A stretch of 11,355 nucleotides of DNA from DATBMA01 sp036555105 (GTDB taxonomy: Bacteria > Actinomycetota > Acidimicrobiia > Spongiisociales > ZC4RG35), in contig DATBMA010000027.1 of the NCBI GenBank assembly GCA_036555105.1, positions 1 to 11,355 on the forward strand. The letters run 5' to 3'. This document shows, piece by piece, positions 6,392-11,355 of the stretch. A model generated the notes under the pieces. It saw only the letters and a list, made by a program, of their open reading frames with translations. It searched no databases and had not been told where the DNA came from. The position numbers and the translations under genes are program-made. Each line of letters starts with the position of its first letter. Position 1 is the first letter of the stretch.

Positions 6392-7884
6392 ACGAGCTGG
6401 TCGGGGCCCTCGATCAGGGCACCACCAGCACGCGGTTCATCGTCTTCGACGCCGAGGGGAAGGCCGTGGCCTCGGCTCAGCAAGAGCATCGTCAGATCTT
6501 TCCGCGGCCGGGCTGGGTCGAGCACGACCCGGTCGAGATATGGGAGCGCAGCAAGGCCGTTGTCGGCAGCGCGCTTGCGACGGCGGGACTCAATGCGATG
6601 GATCTGGCCGGCGTAGGCATAACCAATCAACGCGAGACGGTGGTCGTCTGGGAGCGGTCGACGGGAGCGCCGGTGGCCAACGCCATCGTCTGGCAGGACA
6701 CCCGCACCGCCGCCATCTGCATGGGCCTTGCGGGCGACGAGGGGCCCGATCGCCTGCGAGCCAAGACCGGCCTTCCTCTAGCCACCTACTTCTCCGGCCC
6801 CAAGCTCCGCTGGCTTCTCGATTCGGATCCGACGTTGCGGCGCCGTTCGGAAAGCGGGGAACTGGCGGCCGGGACCATCGACTCCTGGCTGGCGTGGAAC
6901 CTGACCGGGGGCATGCACGTCACCGATCCCACCAACGCCTCGCGAACGATGCTGATGGACCTCGAAACCCGAGAGTGGGACGAGGGGCTTTGCTCGCTGA
7001 TGGGCGTGCCCAGTGCCTTGCTCCCAGAGATCGCGCCATCGGCGGGGATCAACGCCCCTATCACGGAGGGTCCCCTGGCCGGGGCCCGCCTCGGTGCCAT
7101 CCTTGGCGATCAGCAGGCGGCCCTGTTCGGGCAAGGCTGCTTCGAGCCTGGCATGGCCAAGAACACGTATGGCACCGGTTGCTTCCTCCTCACCAACACC
7201 GGCGGGACCCCGGTCCCGTCCAGCCGCGGCCTCCTCACCACGGTCGGGTACCAGGTCGAGGGCGACCCGGCCACATATGCGCTGGAGGGATCGGTGGCTG
7301 TGGCCGGGGCCCTGGTCCAGTGGCTGCGGGACAACCTGGGACTCATCGGAGACGCCGCCGAAATCGAGTCGTTGGCTGCATCGGTCGCCGACACGGGCGA
7401 CGTCTATCTGGTGCCCGCCTTTTCGGGCTTGTTCGCCCCCCACTGGAGGCCGGATGCCCGCGGGGTGCTGGTGGGGCTGACGAGGTACACGACCAAGGCC
7501 CACATCGCGCTGGCGGCGCTCCAGGCGACCGCCTTCCAGACCGCGGAGTTGGTGGAGGCTATGGAGGGGGACAGTGGTACCGCGGTCTCCGAGCTGCGGG
7601 TGGACGGGGGGATGACCGCCAATCGCCTCCTCATGCAGCTGCAGGCAGATCTTCTCGGGGTCCCGGTGCTGCTGCCGCCGGTGGCCGAGACCACCGCCTT
7701 GGGGGCTGCCTCTGCTGCCGGGCTCGCCGCCGGTCTGTTCAGCTCGACAGCCGAACTCGCCGGCCGCTGGCGGGAGACGGCCCGCTATTCGCCGTCGATG
7801 GAGGGCGGCCGCCGACAGGAGATGATGGCGAGATGGAGACAGGCGGTGGAACGGAGCCTCGGCTGGGCGGATCCAGGATCTTGA
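6388..7884 (+). CDS. glpK: Glycerol kinase
   Basis: FGGY-family kinase that phosphorylates glycerol with ATP to sn-glycerol 3-phosphate, a precursor of phospholipids and, through dehydrogenation, of glycolysis. The 498 residues match the family. Motifs are in order: phosphate-binding DQGTTSTR (9-16), glycerol contacts R81-E82 in NQRETVVVW, WQDTRT (102-107), Y134, catalytic base D241 in GDQQAALFGQ, TYGTGCF (260-266), and the ATP-site LRVDGGMTANRLLMQ (403-417). The loop before D241 is short, lacking the E. coli GGKGGTR fructose-1,6-bisphosphate site and the His phosphorylated by HPr in Firmicutes, so those two controls are probably absent. The ATG overlaps the VOC stop, and pgsA, which consumes the product, follows. 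In-frame codons upstream of this ATG run through the VOC gene and are not part of the protein. No glycerol facilitator is visible here. Confidence 0.96.
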   Translation: MNELVGALDQGTTSTRFIVFDAEGKAVASAQQEHRQIFPRPGWVEHDPVEIWERSKAVVGSALATAGLNAMDLAGVGITNQRETVVVWERSTGAPVANAIVWQDTRTAAICMGLAGDEGPDRLRAKTGLPLATYFSGPKLRWLLDSDPTLRRRSESGELAAGTIDSWLAWNLTGGMHVTDPTNASRTMLMDLETREWDEGLCSLMGVPSALLPEIAPSAGINAPITEGPLAGARLGAILGDQQAALFGQGCFEPGMAKNTYGTGCFLLTNTGGTPVPSSRGLLTTVGYQVEGDPATYALEGSVAVAGALVQWLRDNLGLIGDAAEIESLAASVADTGDVYLVPAFSGLFAPHWRPDARGVLVGLTRYTTKAHIALAALQATAFQTAELVEAMEGDSGTAVSELRVDGGMTANRLLMQLQADLLGVPVLLPPVAETTALGAASAAGLAAGLFSSTAELAGRWRETARYSPSMEGGRRQEMMARWRQAVERSLGWADPGS

Positions 7885-7894
7885 TCGAGGTCGG

Positions 7895-7942
7895 ATGATG
7901 ACCGGCTGCTCCATTACCATCAGTGAGGTTCTCAGGAGGTAG
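7895..7942 (+). other. Possible 15-codon leader ORF before pgsA
   Basis: ATG ATG opens an ORF encoding MMTGCSITISEVLRR, stopping at TAG 7940-7942. GAGG at 7887-7890 lies at a usable distance from the second ATG. The last two codons (AGG AGG) and the T of the stop form the strong AGGAGGT ahead of pgsA, so a ribosome finishing this ORF would be placed for re-initiation. It overlaps the called start of pgsA in another frame. It may be chance; there is no comparative evidence here. Confidence 0.3.
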
Positions 7943-8522
7943 GCCGATCTCGTTTCCCGATTGGCTGGCAATCGCCCGGATCGTGGCTGTGCCGGTGATC
8001 ATGGGACTCACCCGGCTCTATCTGCACCCGACCTATCCATTGGCGGGCCAAGCCCTGTATCTGGCGGCCCTGCTGTTCGCGGCGGCTGCCATCACCGACT
8101 TCCTGGACGGCTACCTCGCCAGGCGCTGGAAGCAGGAGTCGGTGACCGGTGCCTTTCTCGACACCACGGCAGACAAGTTGCTGGTGTCGGGCTCGTTGCT
8201 TGCCCTCACCGCAATAGACCGCGTGTCCATCTGGGCGGCGTTGATCATCATCATGCGCGAGTTCCTGGTGATGGGACTGCGGGGGGTGGTGGCGGTCGGC
8301 GGCGGCATGATGAAGCCGACGACATGGGGCAAGGTGAAGGCTTGGGCCCAGTACCTGGCGATCTTCCTCGCCTTCCTGAGACTTCCGGAGCGGTGGGGCC
8401 CCTTGTACCTCGACCAGTGGGTGATGTGGATTGCGGTGATCGTCACCATTGGCTCGGGGTGGCAGTACTTCGTCGGGTTCTGGGAGCAGGCCAGGAAGAC
8501 CAGGTCGTCGACTACGGCATGA
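7923..8522 (+). CDS. pgsA: CDP-diacylglycerol-glycerol-3-phosphate 3-phosphatidyltransferase
   Basis: Integral membrane enzyme that joins CDP-diacylglycerol and sn-glycerol 3-phosphate to phosphatidylglycerophosphate, the committed step to phosphatidylglycerol and cardiolipin. The full CDP-alcohol phosphotransferase motif is present: D59-x2-D62-G63-x2-A66-R67-x8-G76-x3-D80-x3-D84. Hydrophobic segments lie near 17-30, 41-58, 84-97, 102-116, 141-153 and 166-184. The boundary given uses GTG at 7923 (199 residues), the first standard start, but no ribosome binding site precedes it. AGGAGGT at 7934-7940 lies inside this frame, six bases before an ATC at 7947; starting there gives 191 residues beginning ISFPDWLAIARI, which aligns with the usual family start MxxPNxLTxxRI. 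The true start may therefore be the ATC. It follows glpK by 38 bases and overlaps the epimerase gene as ATGA. Other CDP-alcohol transferases are possible but less likely. Confidence 0.92.
   Translation: MRFSGGRPISFPDWLAIARIVAVPVIMGLTRLYLHPTYPLAGQALYLAALLFAAAAITDFLDGYLARRWKQESVTGAFLDTTADKLLVSGSLLALTAIDRVSIWAALIIIMREFLVMGLRGVVAVGGGMMKPTTWGKVKAWAQYLAIFLAFLRLPERWGPLYLDQWVMWIAVIVTIGSGWQYFVGFWEQARKTRSSTTA
7934..7940 (+). promoter_or_regulatory. Strong Shine-Dalgarno inside the called pgsA frame
   Basis: AGGAGGT is the best ribosome binding site in the window. No ATG, GTG or TTG lies in the pgsA frame at a suitable distance after it; the codon six bases downstream is ATC at 7947-7949. It points either to ATC initiation or to a changed start codon. 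Confidence 0.55.
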
Positions 8523-9478
8523 GGGTCGCCATCACCGGGGCAACCGGAGTGGTGGGCGGCGCCGTCGCCCGGCACCTGCTTGATGCCGGTCATGAGGTCG
8601 TGGCAGTGGCGCGGGATCCGACCCGCCTACCCAAGGACCTGAAGCCCTGGCGAGGCGACATCCTCGATGAGGCCGGCTTGGGCCAGGCCTTCGCAGGCGC
8701 CGAGGTCGTATTCCACGTCGCCGGGCTCAACCAGATGTGCGGCGCCAGCAGTGAGGAGCTTCATCAGGCCAACGTGGTGGGAACGGCCAATGTCGCGCGT
8801 TCGAGCGCGTCGGCGGGAGTGCGAAGGTTGGTCTACACGTCATCGGCATCATCGATCGGTGAGGAAGAGGGGACCATCGCCACCGAGGACTCTCCTCACC
8901 GGGGTTACTTCCTCTCGGACTACGAGCGCAGCAAGTTCGACGGCGAGCTGGCCGCTTTCTCCGCCCCGCCGGACCTGGAAGTGGTTGCGGTGTTGCCCTC
9001 GTCCGTCCAGGGGCCGGGCCGCAGCACCGGCAGCGCCAGGCTGATCATCGACCTGGTCAACGGCCGCCTGCCGGCTGTGGTCGACACTCGCCTTTCGCTG
9101 GTGGACATCGACGACTGCGCACGCGGCCACCTCCTCGCAGCAGGACGGGGCCGGCCCGGCCGTCGCTACCTCTTGTCAGGGGTCACGCTGCCGATACGCC
9201 AGGCGGCCGCATTTCTGGAACGGGCGCTGGGGAGGAAGTTGAGGCTGCGGGTGGTGCCGGGATGGGTTGCCTCGGCCGGTGCGGCCACTGTCGAATTCGC
9301 CAGCCGGGCGGTGGGGCGGCGGCCCCGGATCTGCCGGGCGATGGCCCGCACGTTGCGACACGGTCACGCATACGACGGGAGCCGGGCCACACGGGAGCTC
9401 GGCCTCGACTACATCGATCCGGAGGTGATGCTCGGCCGGATGGTCGATTGGTACCGGAAGGAGGGCCTGATCCGGTAA
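8519..9478 (+). CDS. NAD(P)-dependent epimerase/dehydratase (extended SDR)
   Basis: Oxidoreductase or epimerase of the extended short-chain dehydrogenase family, 319 residues; substrate unknown. The N-terminal Rossmann fold shows G7-A-T-G10-V-V-G13 directly after the first strand, and VFHVAG (64-69) is the usual nicotinamide-side strand. The catalytic set appears as TSSAS (107-111) and Y135-x3-K139. The closest families by pattern are dihydroflavonol 4-reductase-like and hopanoid-associated (HpnA-like) sugar epimerases, as well as 3-beta-hydroxysteroid dehydrogenase-like proteins; I cannot separate these from sequence alone. The C-terminal part (about 215-319) is the variable substrate domain, ending in the common MVDWYRKEGLIR pattern. 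The ATG overlaps the pgsA stop as ATGA, so translation is probably coupled and a role in lipid or isoprenoid metabolism is a reasonable guess. In-frame upstream codons lie within pgsA and are not part of the protein. Confidence 0.91.
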   Translation: MRVAITGATGVVGGAVARHLLDAGHEVVAVARDPTRLPKDLKPWRGDILDEAGLGQAFAGAEVVFHVAGLNQMCGASSEELHQANVVGTANVARSSASAGVRRLVYTSSASSIGEEEGTIATEDSPHRGYFLSDYERSKFDGELAAFSAPPDLEVVAVLPSSVQGPGRSTGSARLIIDLVNGRLPAVVDTRLSLVDIDDCARGHLLAAGRGRPGRRYLLSGVTLPIRQAAAFLERALGRKLRLRVVPGWVASAGAATVEFASRAVGRRPRICRAMARTLRHGHAYDGSRATRELGLDYIDPEVMLGRMVDWYRKEGLIR

Positions 9479-9516
9479 CTGGCCCCACATCGGCCCTGGG
9501 GAGGACATCCGGACCG

Positions 9517-10611
9517 CTACGGAGCACGCAACCCGAACACCCGAGCCCCGTCTTCGTCGATGAACATCAGCCAGGGGTCGTTCGTCCCCGGGCGGACACC
9601 GAGGTGTGACGGGCTGCCGGGGTCCGACGGGCTGAACGGGTCCCTGACCGTTTCGATGTTGTCGATGCCGCCGTCGGGATGGATGGTGGTGTACCCCCCG
9701 AGCTGTAGCGACTCGTCGTCCTGGGCGATCCCGAGCATGAATAGGTACAGGTCTCCGTCCACGCCCGAGGCGAGCTCGGCGGAAGCGAAGGCCCCCCCTC
9801 CCGGCGGATCCGGGGCCAGGATTGCGAGACTCCGATCGGATGGGGGATCGGCATCCGGCTGCTCGATGTGCAGTGTCTGATCGGCCAGGGTCAGCCGGTA
9901 TCGGTCACCGGTGCGGCTGCGGAAGAATTCCACCGGGGTGACGGTGGCGGCAGCCAGGTCCACCTCGACCTGGTTGTTGGCGGTGTCGAACCCGTAGAGC
10001 AGTGACCCGTCATCGGTCTTGGCGATCACCGCAACGGCCAGGCTCATCTCCGACGCCATCCCGTCTTTGACCATGAGCACCGCGGTGGAGTTCTCGCCGC
10101 GGAACCCCGTGGCGATCAGGGTGCCGTCATCCAGAAATCGAGGCAACTGGTACTGGAAGTATTGGCCATCGACCAGTAGGTCAGGTCCGATCGGCACCTG
10201 GTTCAAGTATTCCCCGTCTTCAGAGAAGTAGGCGATGCGTTGCTTGGCCGCATCGAGGAATGCCCAGGTCCCATCGGGCGCCTGCGCCCCGTACTCGGGC
10301 CCATACATCAGGCCCTCGCCGCCGGGGGCGGTCCCCAGGGTGGCCTCGTCGACGCCGTAGGGGATGACGAACAACTCCTCCCAAGCGGGACCCATCTCCC
10401 TGGTGGCGGGCAGCACGAACGAGGTGCCCTCGACCGAGCCGGCGGTGGTGGTGGTGGGTTGAGTGGTGGTGGAGGAAGGCGCCACGGTGGTGGGAGGGAT
10501 GGTCGTGGTCGTCGACGTCACCGGAACCGTGGTGGAGGACGTGGTCGTGGCTGCGGGCGAGCACGCCGTTGCTGTCATCACCAGGGCGGTTGCTGCCGCC
10601 AGTCGGCGCAT
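9517..10611 (-). CDS. Thr-rich linker lipoprotein with probable beta-propeller domain
   Basis: Predicted exported protein of 364 residues, function unknown. Residues 1-16 form a short signal sequence and C17 is a probable lipidation site, though the residue at -3 is Ala rather than the usual Leu. Residues 18-59 are a Ser/Thr/Pro-rich linker, likely to span the cell wall. The rest (about 60-364) is rich in beta strands with repeated xDGxxxxxD-like turns: APDGTWAFLD (111-120), FSEDGEYL (129-136), DDGTLIATG (161-169), TDDGSLLYG (199-207), GVDGDLYLF (283-291) and HPDGGID (311-317). This spacing suggests a six-bladed, NHL/SMP30-like propeller. I chose the ATG at 10611 because the signal sequence starts there; 40 further in-frame codons upstream run into the divergent gene. 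No ribosome binding site precedes the ATG, but TACCCT lies six bases upstream, consistent with a leaderless transcript. It converges with the epimerase gene across 38 bases. Confidence 0.87.
   Translation of the reverse strand: MRRLAAATALVMTATACSPAATTTSSTTVPVTSTTTTIPPTTVAPSSTTTQPTTTTAGSVEGTSFVLPATREMGPAWEELFVIPYGVDEATLGTAPGGEGLMYGPEYGAQAPDGTWAFLDAAKQRIAYFSEDGEYLNQVPIGPDLLVDGQYFQYQLPRFLDDGTLIATGFRGENSTAVLMVKDGMASEMSLAVAVIAKTDDGSLLYGFDTANNQVEVDLAAATVTPVEFFRSRTGDRYRLTLADQTLHIEQPDADPPSDRSLAILAPDPPGGGAFASAELASGVDGDLYLFMLGIAQDDESLQLGGYTTIHPDGGIDNIETVRDPFSPSDPGSPSHLGVRPGTNDPWLMFIDEDGARVFGLRAP
10438..10548 (-). repeat. Low-complexity Thr/Ser/Pro-coding stretch
   Basis: This part of the lipoprotein gene encodes residues 22-58, mostly Thr with some Ser and Pro. 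On the plus strand it reads as runs of GGTGGT. It is an irregular low-complexity linker rather than an exact tandem repeat, and may vary in length between relatives. Confidence 0.7.
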
Positions 10612-10617
10612 GGAGCC

Positions 10618-10623
10618 AGGGTA
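10618..10623 (-). promoter_or_regulatory. Candidate -10 element for the lipoprotein gene
   Basis: The minus strand reads TACCCT, matching the actinobacterial TAnnnT pattern, six bases before the ATG at 10611. Transcription would start at or next to the ATG, which would explain why no ribosome binding site is seen. No convincing -35 was found. Confidence 0.4.
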
Positions 10624-10630
10624 GGGCGGG

Positions 10631-10658
10631 TTGTCCACGCGCACGCGCTCCCTACAGT
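10631..10658 (+). promoter_or_regulatory. Candidate promoter for the cyclase-domain gene
   Basis: TTGTCC (10631-10636) and TACAGT (10653-10658) are separated by 16 bases and each match four of six consensus positions. The -10 ends eight bases before the GTG at 10667, so the transcript would begin at or within a base or two of the start codon. No Shine-Dalgarno is present, as expected for a leaderless gene. Confidence 0.5.
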
Positions 10659-10666
10659 TTCCCAAC

Positions 10667-11355
10667 GTGAATGGGGACCAGCCCGCAAAGACCGGGGCAT
10701 CCGGCACGGTCACCTTCCTGTTAACCGACATCGAAGGGTCAACCCGCCTCCTGCAGGACCTGGGCGACCGCTACGTCGATCTACTGGCCGATCACAACCG
10801 CATCCTGCGTGATGTCTTCTCCCGCTTCGGTGGAAGAGAGTCCGGCAACGAGGGAGACAGCCTCTTCTTCATATTCCCCTCGGCCCGCTCGGCGGTGGCG
10901 GCTGCTCTCGAGGGTCAAGACCGGCTGGCAGCCCAGGCCTGGCCCGCAGGGGCCGAGGTGAAGGTGAGGATGGGGCTGCACACCGGTGAGATCCTCAGTG
11001 AGGAGCACGGCGGCGTAGGCATCGACCTGCACCGGGCCGCCCGGATCGGTGCGGCAGCCCATGGGGGCCAGGTGGTCATGTCGCAGACGACCCGCGAGCT
11101 GGTTGGCAGCGACCTTCCTCCCGAGGCCACGCTGGTGGAGCTCGGCTCCTTCCAATTGAAGGACCTGGCCCATCCACAACGCCTCTACCAGGCGGTCATG
11201 CCTTGGATGCGCACGGAGTTCCCCCCGCTGCGCAACGTGCAGACCACCCCGGACAATCTCCCCAGGGTGGGGTCGCGCTTCGTCGGCCGCGAGCGCGAGC
11301 TGGAGCTGGCGGTCGCCGTCCTGAGCTCGATGCGTCTCGTCACGATCACCGGGCC
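10667..11355 (+). CDS. Class III cyclase-domain/ATPase regulator, 3' end outside window
   Basis: Only the first 229 codons are present; the reading frame is open to the window end. Residues 13-178 form a class III adenylate/guanylate cyclase homology domain, with metal-binding D21 in TFLLTDIEGSTRL (16-28), D64 in NEGDSLFFIF (61-70) and LHRAARI (121-127). The lysine that usually reads adenine is replaced (G60 by alignment), and the transition-state asparagine appears to be His (H122), as is common in this actinobacterial subfamily, so cyclase activity is uncertain. After a linker, FVGREREL (205-212) and LVTITG (224-229) introduce a nucleotide-binding ATPase whose P-loop is cut by the window edge. 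Full-length relatives are large cytoplasmic regulators with an AAA/NB-ARC ATPase and often TPR repeats. The GTG start follows a candidate promoter closely. It diverges from the lipoprotein gene by 55 bases. Confidence 0.9.
   Translation, partial: MNGDQPAKTGASGTVTFLLTDIEGSTRLLQDLGDRYVDLLADHNRILRDVFSRFGGRESGNEGDSLFFIFPSARSAVAAALEGQDRLAAQAWPAGAEVKVRMGLHTGEILSEEHGGVGIDLHRAARIGAAAHGGQVVMSQTTRELVGSDLPPEATLVELGSFQLKDLAHPQRLYQAVMPWMRTEFPPLRNVQTTPDNLPRVGSRFVGRERELELAVAVLSSMRLVTITG

Noticed and set aside
6267..7971. Long open frames in another plus frame and on the minus strand across glpK
   Set aside because: GlpK motifs run unbroken through the region; these products are low-complexity Arg/Gly/Pro-rich shadows.
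9483..9501. CCCC/GGGG hairpin between the epimerase and lipoprotein genes as a terminator
   Set aside because: Four pairs, an 11-base loop and no T-run are too weak in GC-rich DNA.
10438..10548. GGT-rich plus strand as a G-quadruplex or functional repeat
   Set aside because: Most runs are only two Gs and the pattern is explained by Thr codons of the linker on the minus strand.
10612..10731. 40-residue N-terminal extension of the propeller lipoprotein
   Set aside because: It would bury the signal sequence and overlap the divergent cyclase gene.

Overview
The window is GC-rich DNA (roughly two thirds G+C by eye) with GTG and TTG starts, several ATGA stop/start overlaps, promoter boxes placed so close to start codons that leaderless transcripts are likely, a Thr-rich lipoprotein linker and a cyclase-ATPase regulator. 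This fits an actinobacterium, possibly an Acidimicrobiia-like lineage; the taxonomic call is inference. All complete genes look intact. I saw no tRNA, rRNA, insertion sequence, phage gene or CRISPR array, and no gap between genes longer than about 70 bases.

Layout. (1) 2-514, plus: a ferritin with a complete ferroxidase centre. (2) 522-3988, minus: a tight three-gene operon read leftwards: a membrane-anchored protein that looks like a shortened substrate-binding domain, a lipoprotein joining a type-2 substrate-binding domain to a von Willebrand factor A (VWA) domain, and a membrane coiled-coil protein resembling XpaC in layout. No transporter permease or ATPase accompanies them. This is the least explained part of the window. 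(3) 4058-4708, plus: a small alpha/beta hydrolase. (4) 4776-9478, plus: a six-gene run behind a good promoter: ribosomal protein L25 (rplY), peptidyl-tRNA hydrolase (pth), a VOC/glyoxalase-fold protein, glycerol kinase (glpK), phosphatidylglycerophosphate synthase (pgsA) and an NAD(P)-dependent epimerase/reductase. (5) 9517-10611, minus: a probable propeller-type lipoprotein. (6) 10667-11355, plus: the 5' part of a class III cyclase-domain/ATPase regulator, cut by the window end.

How the genes may work together. The rplY-pth pair is a common translation-related arrangement. In the same run, GlpK makes sn-glycerol 3-phosphate and PgsA uses it with CDP-diacylglycerol, so a glycerol-to-phosphatidylglycerol route is encoded side by side. 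The start of pgsA is unusual: a perfect Shine-Dalgarno lies inside the called reading frame, correctly placed for an ATC codon that aligns with the usual family start, and a 15-codon upstream ORF ends on that site. The lipoprotein and the cyclase gene diverge from a 55-base gap in which both probably use leaderless transcripts.
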